Below the pieces are notes generated by a model that worked only from the letters and a program-made list of their open reading frames with translations, ran no database searches and was not told the DNA's origin. This document shows positions 1 through 8,629 of a stretch of DNA of 64,000 nt, piece after piece (the first letter of the stretch is position 1; every line of letters begins with the position of its first letter). Location: assembly GCF_005116445.1 (NCBI RefSeq), contig NZ_SWBQ01000001.1, positions 124,001 to 188,000 on the forward strand, written 5' to 3'. The translations under genes were made by a program, and so were the position numbers. Origin of the DNA: Pedobacter frigoris (lineage in GTDB: Bacteria; Bacteroidota; Bacteroidia; Sphingobacteriales; Sphingobacteriaceae).

Positions 1-85
1 ACCGATTACTAACAAACAGACCAGACAGCATGAAAAGAATTTTACAAAAAAGGGAATAGGCCTTAAGCTAATGGGGACAAAAGAA

Positions 86-115
86 GCCGAATAGTGAGTC
101 TAAGCACTATCCGGC
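86..115 (+). terminator. Hairpin in the leader upstream of susC
   Basis: Positions 86-96 (GCCGAATAGTG) pair with 105-115 (CACTATCCGGC) at 10 of 11 positions around an 8-base loop, and a short T-rich stretch follows. It may end transcription of the gene to the left of the window or attenuate into the SusC gene. Positions 1-85 hold no gene I can assign. Three frames each close within the first 94 bases, so any upstream gene has only its last codons here. Anti-sigma (FecR) genes often precede STN-type SusC genes, but nothing here shows one. Confidence 0.35.
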
Positions 116-184
116 AAGATTTTGAGTTAACCCAAAAACAAATTTTGAGATCAGTTTAACGTATTAACCCAAAGAGATAAAGGT

Positions 185-3100
185 ATGAAATTATATCCTT
201 TTAAACCAGGTATGCCGCGTGAGTGGCTGCCGCCAAAAATATTCTTAATTATGAGACTAATCATAATTATTATGATCGCCGGTTTCGTACAGGTATCGGC
301 CGCCAGTTTCGGACAGAAGCTTTCTTACACAAAGAAGGACGCAAGCCTCCGTGAAATTTTTAAGCAGATTACCCTGCAGACCGGGTACAATGTATTATAC
401 TCACCTGAAAAGATAGAAGCGAGTAAACAGATCGATGTAAATTTTAAGAATACAGATCTAAAAGCAGTGCTGGAAAAGCTGTCTGATGATCAGCCTTTTA
501 TTTATAGCATAGAGGATAAGAACATTATTATTAAGCCGAAAGAGCCTTCCTTTCTGGATAGGGTGGTGGATGCTTTTACTCCTCCCATTGATGTCAGGGG
601 TGTGGTATTGGATGAAAAGGGATTGCCGTTGATTGGTGCTACGGTGAAGGTGAAGGGTGCGCAGCAATCCGCTGTGACCAATTCGGAAGGTGTGTTTTTC
701 TTGCAGCGTGTGGATGATAAGGCGATTCTGGTGATTTCCTATGTGGGTTATTTTGATAAGGAGGTAACTACGAAAGCCAGCTTGACCGTCACTATGGAAA
801 TGAAGTCTGCTGAATTGAATGAAGTTGTGGTGGCTTACGGAAAAACCACGCAGCAAGCTTTGACCGGAGCGGTTACCGTTGTTAGTGGGGCCCAGATTGA
901 GAATTTGCCTAATAGAAGTTTTGACAAGAGTCTGCAAGGGCTTGTTCCAGGATTGCAGATTACAGGGGGCACCGGGCAGCCGGGGGGCGGTGTGGCAAAT
1001 ATGGTATTGAGGGGAATAGCCACGGGAACAGATGTAAGTTTTGGTTCCACGGTTAGAAACCCCTTGATTGTTATTGATGGTATTCCCGTAACCCACGATA
1101 ATTTTCAGTTTTCAAACACACTTAATGCGACATCGGTTACGAATCCTCTTGCTCAGCTTAACCCTTCAGACATTGAAACCATATCAGTGTTAAAGGATGC
1201 TGCAGCTATTGCTTTATATGGATCAAAAGCAAGCAATGGCGTAATTTTGGTTACCACAAAAAGAGGAAAAGCTGGTAAAACAAATTTTAGTTTCAGACAT
1301 CAGACGGATGTATCATCAAAGCTTACAGGGAAAACAGAAATGTTGAACCAGCAGGAATATCTGAATCTTTTATATGACACCTATAAAAGTACAAATGCTG
1401 CGACCTGGACAGATGCGGGTATTCTTGCTGACTTGAAAATAAAATTTCCTACTACAACAACTGGCGATTTTTACCCTGAAAGTGACTGGTTCGGGGCGTT
1501 ATACACGGATCGCGCCCGTACAATCTCCAATGATATCAGTATTTCTGGAGGTAATGAACGAAATATTTTTTACCTGAATGTTGAATATACTAAGCAGAAT
1601 GGTGCAGTGAAGGGAACCGATTTTGACCGTAAGTCTCTACGTTTTACTTTTGAAAGTAAACCTGCTAACTGGTTAAAATTAGGCGCCAATACCTCCCTGT
1701 CTTTCAATATACAGAATTATTCGAATGCGGAAGAAAGTGCCGGAGGTTTTGGTGCGGCTGCGGTGATGTCGCCACTTAACCCAGTAAGGTTGGCCGATGG
1801 AAATTATAAGCTTACTTATCCCTTTGGTGCTATTGGTGAACTACAGAACCCGGTCGTAGTTTCTGAGTATAATATCAATAAAAATGTAAGTTATCGTGGT
1901 TTAAGTAAGCTTTATGCAGAAGCAAATCTTCTGAAATATTTTACTTTTAAAAGTGATTTCGGCGCTGATTTTATGCTAGCAGAATTGAAAGAGAAAAATG
2001 ACCCGCGATTTTACGCCAGTTCTCAATCTGTATTACAGCCCCGCATAGCAGAAAGAGATGAACGAAGGGCGAACGTGATCAATACAAATACCTTACGGTT
2101 TGATACAAATTTTAAGAATGAGCACTCGCTAGGTATCTTGCTGGGACAAGAGGCACAAATCATCTTGCAAAAACAGCTTGGGGCGGAAGCCGTTGGTACA
2201 GCCACAACCCTGCCATATTACAATCAGCTGAACAGTCCCGGGTATACAACAAGCGGCATTACAGGTGGGGCTGGCAGACAGACCTTGCTTTCTGTTTTTG
2301 GACAAGTAAACTATGGTTATCTAAACAAATACTTTCTTTCAGGAAGTATTCGTAAAGATGGGTCTTCAAAATTCGGTGACCAACATCAATGGGGAACTTA
2401 TTGGTCTGCTGGAGCGGGTTGGATCATCAGTGAAGAGAAATTTGCAAAAACACATGCTCCCTGGCTTAATTATATAAAAATCAGGGGCAGTTTGGGCGCT
2501 GCAGGAAATTCGGGAGCTGTGGATGCTTTTACCCGTTTTGACAGGTTAACGTTGAAGAAACTTTTAGGGAACAATGCCATTACCCCATCAAGTTTAGGTA
2601 ATCCTGACATTCAATGGGAGGAAACATTTAGCTGGGATTTGGGACTTGAAATGAGGTTTTTGAAAGAAAGGATTAGTTTTTCAGCGGACATTTATAACCG
2701 GAAAACAGATGAGCTGATCTATATCACAAACCTTCCTTCCTTAACCGGATTTGGTTCTGTGCTGGATAATATTGGCGATATGAAGAATAGCGGAACTGAA
2801 CTGGCGCTCTCGGGTACTGTGGTTCACAGTAAGAATTTTAACTGGAGCCTGAATGCCAATTGGAGTTCAAACCAGAATAAGCTGGTTAAAGCCAATGTTC
2901 CTTTAGAATCTATTGCATCGGGCTTGATGGCTAATGAGGAAGGAAGGAATTTTAATTCATTTTATATGCCAATCTGGATGGGGGTGAATCAGGAAGACGG
3001 AAAGCCACAATGGATGGCTCCCAACGGACAACCGACAAGTACGTTCAGTTTAGCAAAAAAGGAGTTTGTTGGAAAACCTCAGCCTGATGGTTATGGTGCA

Positions 3101-3571
3101 ATTAAAAACGTTTTTCGGTATAAAAGTTTTGAGTTTTCTGCCTCTTTGTACTACCAGTATGGTTTAAAAATATACGACAGTTCGTCCATTTACTTTTTAA
3201 ATGATGGATTTTACCCCTATGTGAACCAGTCCAAACAAGCATTGGATTATTGGAAAGAAAGTGGGGATCAGGTAAGTAACCCAAGACGTTTACTAAACAA
3301 TACCGATCTCGGTTTCCGAACATCTACCCGCTATTTGTTTAAAGGAGATTACCTCCGGCTTCAGCAGGTAACCTTTGCTTATAATTTTTCGAAGGAACTA
3401 TTGGACAGGTTACATTTAACCGCATTGAGGTTGTATGTGCAAGGGCATAATCTTGCAATATTGACTAAATATCAGGGGCCGGATCCTGACAATATGAATG
3501 TGGGAGGAAGTACCGGGTTTGCCTATCCCAATCAAAGATCTTTTTCGGCAGGGATAAATGTTAGTTTTTAA
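185..3571 (+). CDS. SusC/RagA-family TonB-dependent receptor with STN domain
   Basis: This is an outer-membrane TonB-dependent transporter that would import a SusD-bound ligand, usually an oligosaccharide or peptide. Its 1128 residues are normal for the family. A hydrophobic export segment lies at about 19-40. An STN domain follows at about 46-118, then a CarboxypepD_reg-like beta-sandwich at about 136-206. The plug lies at about 215-360 and includes the SusC-typical run NEVVVAYG, and the beta-barrel runs to the end. The C-terminus finishes in an aromatic barrel strand (INVSF). STN domains of this class contact FecR-type anti-sigma factors, so an ECF sigma/FecR pair probably regulates the gene from outside the window. 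It forms an operon with the SusD gene 38 bp downstream. The substrate cannot be read from the sequence. Confidence 0.95.
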   Translation: MKLYPFKPGMPREWLPPKIFLIMRLIIIIMIAGFVQVSAASFGQKLSYTKKDASLREIFKQITLQTGYNVLYSPEKIEASKQIDVNFKNTDLKAVLEKLSDDQPFIYSIEDKNIIIKPKEPSFLDRVVDAFTPPIDVRGVVLDEKGLPLIGATVKVKGAQQSAVTNSEGVFFLQRVDDKAILVISYVGYFDKEVTTKASLTVTMEMKSAELNEVVVAYGKTTQQALTGAVTVVSGAQIENLPNRSFDKSLQGLVPGLQITGGTGQPGGGVANMVLRGIATGTDVSFGSTVRNPLIVIDGIPVTHDNFQFSNTLNATSVTNPLAQLNPSDIETISVLKDAAAIALYGSKASNGVILVTTKRGKAGKTNFSFRHQTDVSSKLTGKTEMLNQQEYLNLLYDTYKSTNAATWTDAGILADLKIKFPTTTTGDFYPESDWFGALYTDRARTISNDISISGGNERNIFYLNVEYTKQNGAVKGTDFDRKSLRFTFESKPANWLKLGANTSLSFNIQNYSNAEESAGGFGAAAVMSPLNPVRLADGNYKLTYPFGAIGELQNPVVVSEYNINKNVSYRGLSKLYAEANLLKYFTFKSDFGADFMLAELKEKNDPRFYASSQSVLQPRIAERDERRANVINTNTLRFDTNFKNEHSLGILLGQEAQIILQKQLGAEAVGTATTLPYYNQLNSPGYTTSGITGGAGRQTLLSVFGQVNYGYLNKYFLSGSIRKDGSSKFGDQHQWGTYWSAGAGWIISEEKFAKTHAPWLNYIKIRGSLGAAGNSGAVDAFTRFDRLTLKKLLGNNAITPSSLGNPDIQWEETFSWDLGLEMRFLKERISFSADIYNRKTDELIYITNLPSLTGFGSVLDNIGDMKNSGTELALSGTVVHSKNFNWSLNANWSSNQNKLVKANVPLESIASGLMANEEGRNFNSFYMPIWMGVNQEDGKPQWMAPNGQPTSTFSLAKKEFVGKPQPDGYGAIKNVFRYKSFEFSASLYYQYGLKIYDSSSIYFLNDGFYPYVNQSKQALDYWKESGDQVSNPRRLLNNTDLGFRTSTRYLFKGDYLRLQQVTFAYNFSKELLDRLHLTALRLYVQGHNLAILTKYQGPDPDNMNVGGSTGFAYPNQRSFSAGINVSF

Positions 3572-3609
3572 TAAAAGCGTATAGATTGATGGAATTAAAA
3601 AATTATATA

Positions 3610-5064
3610 ATGAACTATTATAAAAAATTACTTGTAGGCATTGTACTTATCACTAGTCTCCTGTCATGCAAGAAATCGTTTCTGGACAACGTAAGTGAAC
3701 AAGGGACATTAATCCGCCAGGATTATGTTACTGATTTGAAAACTACAAATGAATACCTGAACGGGGTTTATGCGGATATGGGAGGGAATCTTTTTCATGG
3801 CTACCATATGATTTATCCAGAACTTATAGCGGATAATGTTAAGCCAGTTTCGGGTTCTTCAACTAATGTTCCGTTAGGGATACATTACAACTGGAGCCAG
3901 CAAGCAGATGAATCTTCCAGTGCAGTTACTGTTTCGTCATCAGCAGTAAATTTCAATGGATTTTCCTATGGTGCATACAGGGTTATCAGGTCAGCCAGTT
4001 ATGTGTTGGAAAAGGCTGATGAATACCGGAGCCAGGATCCTGCAGTTGCTGATGCAATAAAGGGGCAGGCCTATGCGATAAGGGCGTTAAGTCATTTTTT
4101 GCTCGTGAACGTGTTTGCTCAATCGTATAATTTTACCCCAGATGCTTCACATCCCGGTGTCGCCTATGTGACCACTTCAAACTGGACCATGCCGGTAAAT
4201 AATCGGAATACTGTTGCGGAAGTATACCTTAACCTAGTTTCAGATCTGAATAATGCCATCTCCTTACTGCCAGCCACTTCATCAAACACTTTAGTGATGA
4301 ATAGGAATGCAGCAAGGGCACTGTTATCAAGGGTGTATCTTTTTAAGGGAAATTGGCTGCTGGCAAAGAACCTAGCCAGACAGGTAGGGACGGCAGTACC
4401 CATCATGGTGACAAATTATCCCGCTAAATTGTTCACACTTACGGAAACCGAAGCGCTGTTTCAGCTACCCCCAAGTGCAGGTGCAATCAATGGCTATGCT
4501 ACTAATTTTGCTTCAAGATATTACAGACCAACCATTCTTTTTTTGGCCACTTCAGATGTTTCAACCTTGTTAAATGAAGACGCTAATGATGCTAGGAAGG
4601 TTTGGGTGGCATCAGCTGTAGTTTCTGGTATAACCCAATGGAATGTTATTAAATTTCCTACAGCGGTTGTTCCAGAAGTATCAGGTGGAGGTTCTTATTA
4701 TCAAACTGTAATCCGTTCTTCAGAAATGTATTTGACGGCTGCAGAAGCCTACGCACAATTAAATAATACAGATAGCGCAGGCTTTTACCTGGATGCCATC
4801 CGGAAAAGGGCTAATCCTACAGTAACTGCTACAACATTAACCGGAAGTGCATTGCTGGAATCCATATATAAGGAGCGTAGGAAAGAACTTGCCTTTGAAG
4901 GCTTTAGGATGTTTGACTTGCTGAGGTGGAAAAAAGGAGTAAACCGCGCGGATGCCTTGAGCGCTGCAACCCAGGTTTTACCCTACCCAAGTAATAATGC
5001 CATTGCGCCGATTCCTGCCCTTGATGTAAAGGTCTCTGGTCTTGTTCAAAATCTTGATTATTGA
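3610..5064 (+). CDS. SusD/RagB-family nutrient-binding outer-membrane lipoprotein
   Basis: This is the surface lipoprotein lid that pairs with the upstream SusC barrel. The start at 3610 gives a compact lipoprotein signal, MNYYKKLL followed by a hydrophobic run and lipobox LLSC, with the lipidated Cys about 20 residues in. In-frame ATG 3589 and TTG 3586 would only add a polar extension. From the chosen start the protein is 484 residues, usual for SusD. The TPR-rich N-terminal part and the C-terminal SusD run, including YKERRKELAFEGFRMFDLLRWKKG, are clear. No glycan hydrolase lies beside the pair. The ligand could therefore be a peptide or glycan handled by the next gene's product or by enzymes encoded elsewhere. 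Confidence 0.93.
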   Translation: MNYYKKLLVGIVLITSLLSCKKSFLDNVSEQGTLIRQDYVTDLKTTNEYLNGVYADMGGNLFHGYHMIYPELIADNVKPVSGSSTNVPLGIHYNWSQQADESSSAVTVSSSAVNFNGFSYGAYRVIRSASYVLEKADEYRSQDPAVADAIKGQAYAIRALSHFLLVNVFAQSYNFTPDASHPGVAYVTTSNWTMPVNNRNTVAEVYLNLVSDLNNAISLLPATSSNTLVMNRNAARALLSRVYLFKGNWLLAKNLARQVGTAVPIMVTNYPAKLFTLTETEALFQLPPSAGAINGYATNFASRYYRPTILFLATSDVSTLLNEDANDARKVWVASAVVSGITQWNVIKFPTAVVPEVSGGGSYYQTVIRSSEMYLTAAEAYAQLNNTDSAGFYLDAIRKRANPTVTATTLTGSALLESIYKERRKELAFEGFRMFDLLRWKKGVNRADALSAATQVLPYPSNNAIAPIPALDVKVSGLVQNLDY

Positions 5065-5075
5065 AATTGATCTTT

Positions 5076-7718
5076 ATGAGAACGAGTTACAGGTTGTTAG
5101 GCGTGCTGATACTTTTGGTATGCTTTTATCATACCCTTTCCGCTCAGAAAAAATCTAATTTGAACGGTAGTGCTATTGTCGTTGAATTCCACTTACCTGC
5201 TGATTATAAAAAAGATAGCATGAAAGTCGATACTGGATCCTTTATAAAATTTGTTCATGTCATAAGTTATAGACCCATAGATAAGGAGATCAAAAATGGA
5301 TATGTAAAATTTAGATTTCCGGGTCATGGTCCTTTATATATTAATTTATCTGAGGTATTGGGGAAATCGTATAATTATACGCTTTTTGAGCCAGGAGATA
5401 GTGTACAGATCAGGTATGATAAGAAGGGAACTAGGTTTACAGGAAAAGGGGCTGAAAAATTTAGACTTCTGGAAGAAGTCAAGATTAACATGTCAAAATT
5501 GAGCCTTCCTGCTAACCCGAAGTTATCAGTTATTGCTTCCCTGAAGGATTATCAGGAATGGCATCTTTATCTGAACAGGAAATTACTTTTGATCGATTCA
5601 CTTTTTGAAGACTATAAAAAGCTTATTTCACCTTTTATCTATGCTTACCTTAAAGTAACCGAAATCGCAGATGTTGAATATCAGCGGCTCCATAAATTTG
5701 GTTTGTTGGTAAATAAGGCCTCTGTGTTAGGGCTTTCAGGGGAAAAGCTGGGCCAAATTTTTGATTCAACCTTAAATAGCGGATCAACCAGTTGGGTACA
5801 TACTTATTCAGGTAAAGCACTGAATTCTTATTATTTCTATGATTTTATACGTAGGTCCGTTGAACGGAAATACAACTTTGATTATGCTCATGATAGCTTG
5901 AAGAATGCCAGCCGTAAAACCGCTTACTGGAATTTCGCGAAAAAAATCTATAAAGGAAATGTGTTACAAAGTGTTCAGGTATTTCTACTTACAGAAGGTG
6001 GTTTAAAGACACATACGCTTAAAGATGGCAGTACGCCTGAAATAGAATATTTATTAAATGAATTTTATAAGTTACCAGGGTATCCGGAATATAAAGCCTA
6101 TGTGAGGGATTATGAACAAATGATCAGAGCGTGGGTCATTCATGTAGGTGGAAATTCCCCGGATTTTGCATTGCAGGATGGCAACGGACAATCCTATGGG
6201 AAGAAGGATTTCGAGGGAAAACTGGTGTTATTGAATTTTTTTGATGACAGTAAGGAATGTAGTAGAATGAAAGTTGCCCTTAGGAAGGTAAGCCGGGTAT
6301 TTCAACAGGATTCTAATGTGATCTTTTTAAATATCTCTACGGAGAAGAATAAAACTGTTTGGCAAAATAGCCTGTCTGGTGTTAATACGCCTGTGAAAAA
6401 TTTAATAGAGCTGTATACAAACGGACAGGGGAAGATGCACCCCGTACTTAATTATTACAACATTAGAGACTATCCGAAGTTTAATTTTAAAGCTTTTCCT
6501 GCCGTTTTTATGTTAAATAATAAGGGAGAATTTTTATATAATGGAGAATTTGGCAGGGCACATGGAGGTGCTTTAAGGCGTCATGCCAATCGATTATTCC
6601 CAGATCCAAGGAAGGACAATGGGCAGGCTTTGATCGGTGACATTTATGAACAGCTTGCACTTATGCAAGACGGCCCTTACGTTTTTCATGGAAAAGAAGG
6701 TATTACAGCTTACAGTATGAATTCTTCAACAGTAACTGAATTGAAGTACCCAGCAAAAAGGGGTATTGGGATAACAATCGGGACTGATGATTTGCGGAAA
6801 AACTTTCCTGTTCAGCTTAAAACCAAGCTGACACTGGAACCTTCCGTAACCGCTACTAGACCAGAGAAGCTGTTTGTGCTTTCGGATATTGAAGGTGAGT
6901 TTGAAGCGTTCAGGAAGTTGCTGCAGGCTAATAAGATCATCGATTCTGATTTCAACTGGACTTTTGGAAATGGGCATCTTGTTTTTGCTGGAGATATGTT
7001 TGATAGGGGATTGCAGGTTACGGAGTGCCTTTGGCTAGTGTATATGCTGGAGAAGAAAGCCAAAGCTGCCGGAGGATATGTACATTTTATATTAGGTAAT
7101 CATGAGATCATGAACCTACAGGGTGATCATCGCTATGTGGAGGATAAGTATAAAAATAATGCGGCCTTAATGTGCAAAACACTAATGCAACTTTATAATG
7201 AAGATAGTGAGCTAGGGAGGTGGCTGAGAACAAAGAACATCGTAGAAAAGATAGGTGATTTATTGTTTGCTCATGGTGGCATTTCGGCAGAGTTGAACAA
7301 TCAACCGCTTTCTGTTGAGCAGATAAATTTAATTGCAAGGCCATTTTATGCAGACAGTGCTGTCGCTAAAAATGCGGATACAAAGGTTAACCTCTTGTAT
7401 AGTAGTACGACTTCACCTTTTTGGTACCGCCTGTATTATGCTACAAATCGTTTTAGCAAAAGCAATAATAAATGGATCTATAAAGCCAAAGAAGCCCAGG
7501 TAGATAGTACGTTGCAAAAGTTTAATGTTAGGCATATCGTAACCGGCCATACCATTGTTGCCGATACGATCAGCGTTCATTATGGAGGTAAAGTGATCAA
7601 TACGGATACGAAACATAGAGATGGGAAAAGCGAAGCTTTGCTAATTGAAGGAGACAGCTTTTACAGAGTCAATGCAGAAGGAAAAAGGGTGTTGTTGTTT
7701 CGGGATGAGGAGAAATAG
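5076..7718 (+). CDS. Exported thioredoxin-like / calcineurin-like phosphatase fusion protein
   Basis: This is an 880-residue two-enzyme-like fusion. Start 5076 is chosen because it gives a clean signal peptide (MRTSYRLLGVLILLV, ending near LSAQ). The in-frame TTG at 5061 overlaps the susD stop. The first 350 residues resemble the helical and beta-rich N-terminal part of Bacteroidota TlpA-like proteins. Residues about 355-495 form a thioredoxin fold, but the usual CxxC is replaced by SKECSRM, leaving one Cys (about 395). Residues about 599-855 are a metallophosphoesterase with SDIEGE (603-608), GDMFDRG (639-645), GNHE (674-677), AHGG and TGH (His 825). The first motif is normally DxH, so a metal-ligand His is replaced by Glu. 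It is cotranscribed with susCD. Substrate and redox activity are unknown. Confidence 0.85.
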   Translation: MRTSYRLLGVLILLVCFYHTLSAQKKSNLNGSAIVVEFHLPADYKKDSMKVDTGSFIKFVHVISYRPIDKEIKNGYVKFRFPGHGPLYINLSEVLGKSYNYTLFEPGDSVQIRYDKKGTRFTGKGAEKFRLLEEVKINMSKLSLPANPKLSVIASLKDYQEWHLYLNRKLLLIDSLFEDYKKLISPFIYAYLKVTEIADVEYQRLHKFGLLVNKASVLGLSGEKLGQIFDSTLNSGSTSWVHTYSGKALNSYYFYDFIRRSVERKYNFDYAHDSLKNASRKTAYWNFAKKIYKGNVLQSVQVFLLTEGGLKTHTLKDGSTPEIEYLLNEFYKLPGYPEYKAYVRDYEQMIRAWVIHVGGNSPDFALQDGNGQSYGKKDFEGKLVLLNFFDDSKECSRMKVALRKVSRVFQQDSNVIFLNISTEKNKTVWQNSLSGVNTPVKNLIELYTNGQGKMHPVLNYYNIRDYPKFNFKAFPAVFMLNNKGEFLYNGEFGRAHGGALRRHANRLFPDPRKDNGQALIGDIYEQLALMQDGPYVFHGKEGITAYSMNSSTVTELKYPAKRGIGITIGTDDLRKNFPVQLKTKLTLEPSVTATRPEKLFVLSDIEGEFEAFRKLLQANKIIDSDFNWTFGNGHLVFAGDMFDRGLQVTECLWLVYMLEKKAKAAGGYVHFILGNHEIMNLQGDHRYVEDKYKNNAALMCKTLMQLYNEDSELGRWLRTKNIVEKIGDLLFAHGGISAELNNQPLSVEQINLIARPFYADSAVAKNADTKVNLLYSSTTSPFWYRLYYATNRFSKSNNKWIYKAKEAQVDSTLQKFNVRHIVTGHTIVADTISVHYGGKVINTDTKHRDGKSEALLIEGDSFYRVNAEGKRVLLFRDEEK

Positions 7719-7730
7719 TTAGTGGGACAG

Positions 7731-7775
7731 CGGCGGTATACCTTAAAAAGGTATCCGCCGTTTGTTAAAAAAAGG
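7731..7775 (+). terminator. Terminator after the susCD operon
   Basis: CGGCGGTATACCTT pairs with AAGGTATCCGCCG (7731-7760) around a 3-base loop, and TTTG then an A-rich tract follow. The T7 tract on the opposite strand (7769-7775) may also serve the convergent minus-strand gene. Positions 7797-7840 contain a second imperfect hairpin, CCTCAGC with GCTGGGG enclosing GCTACACC with GGTGCAGC. The two convergent units are thus separated by about 170 bp of structured DNA. Confidence 0.7.
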
Positions 7776-7888
7776 ACTTGGTTTAGGCGGTTTGTCCTCA
7801 GCTCAGCTACACCTTATTAAAGCGGTGCAGCGGCTGGGGCGAGCCTTTCAAGATATTGGTATAGCGTTTCAGAGATTTCTCCTGCCGC

Positions 7889-8161
7889 CTAAGCCTGGGA
7901 TGATTCTGCTTCGGTCATAGCAGGTTTTGCTGCTTGTGCTTGTGCTTTTGGCAACATCGTTGACCTGTCAATCTTTACGTTCTTAGAAAGTTTTTTTGCC
8001 AGTTGCTTTGAACCCTTATGAATTTCTTTATTGGCTTTTTTAGAATCTTGACCAAGCCCGGCACTTAAGCTTTTAAGTTCAGCGATTAAACTTTGCTCAA
8101 TATCTTTTCTGATCGTTTTTCTGGCAGCTTTGACCAGTTTCTTTAGTTTTTTCTTTTTCAT
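7889..8161 (-). CDS. Small lysine/alanine-rich basic protein
   Basis: This 90-residue protein begins with a Lys-dense stretch (MKKKKLKKLVKAARK) and stays strongly basic, with KK pairs about every ten residues. It ends in an Ala/Gln-rich tail. There is no signal peptide or membrane segment, and the middle predicts as amphipathic helix. The composition resembles histone-H1-like or phasin-like small proteins, but I recognise no family. The start codon is ATG, and the gene lies alone, convergent with the susCD operon. Nucleic-acid binding is only an inference from charge. Confidence 0.6.
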   Translation of the reverse strand: MKKKKLKKLVKAARKTIRKDIEQSLIAELKSLSAGLGQDSKKANKEIHKGSKQLAKKLSKNVKIDRSTMLPKAQAQAAKPAMTEAESSQA

Positions 8162-8257
8162 GCTTTTTGAGATTGGGCTAAATTACATGAATATTGAGTT
8201 AATATAGTATTATCTTTATGTTAAAGCCTGTCCGATTAGTTAACATGAATATGTGAT

Positions 8258-8416
8258 TTACACATGATCCTTACCATGCTTTTCTGGTTTTAATTCAGAC
8301 TGAATGCTGTCTTTCTCAAATTTTTTCTCATCTTTTATATTTCGTCTGACCAGCCACAGGATAAAAATTATCAGGGCTAATGCAATCAGACCAAGAAGGG
8401 CATAGTCAATTTCCAT
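8258..8416 (-). CDS. 52-residue single-pass membrane protein
   Basis: An ATG-started open frame of 52 codons plus TAA encodes MEIDYALLGLIALALIIF, continuing to a Trp-Leu-Val-Arg-Arg border at about 21-25. A charged Lys/Glu-rich cytoplasmic tail ending in KHGKDHV follows. One membrane helix followed by positive charges places the C-terminus in the cytoplasm. The codon choice and helix-plus-charged-tail layout look like a real small gene of the kind common in Sphingobacteriaceae. It is about 100 bp upstream of, and in the same direction as, the Lys-rich small gene, so the two may share a transcript. Function unknown. Confidence 0.6.
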   Translation of the reverse strand: MEIDYALLGLIALALIIFILWLVRRNIKDEKKFEKDSIQSELKPEKHGKDHV

Positions 8417-8629
8417 AACGATTTAATTAATTACTTAAATTTAAGCATTTTATGTTGAATTTCATTCCTTAAATCGTTATTTAACAATAAGATAACGCAA
8501 CACTAAGCGCGTCGCTATTCGTAATTGGAGTTGATGTTATGAAAAAATGCTGCAATATGCTTTGTATCGTAATAATGCACATCACATTCTGAATTTTTAA
8601 CTAGTTTAGCTGTTGTAAACTTTTTAGTA

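Noticed and set aside
458..1096. Long minus-strand open frame inside the SusC gene
   Set aside because: It lies wholly within a confident receptor gene, has no recognisable domain and reflects codon bias on the opposite strand.
8539..8592. 17-codon Cys-rich frame (MKKCCNMLCIVIMHITF) before the SGNH gene
   Set aside because: It is too short to support and shows no ribosome site or context; probably chance.
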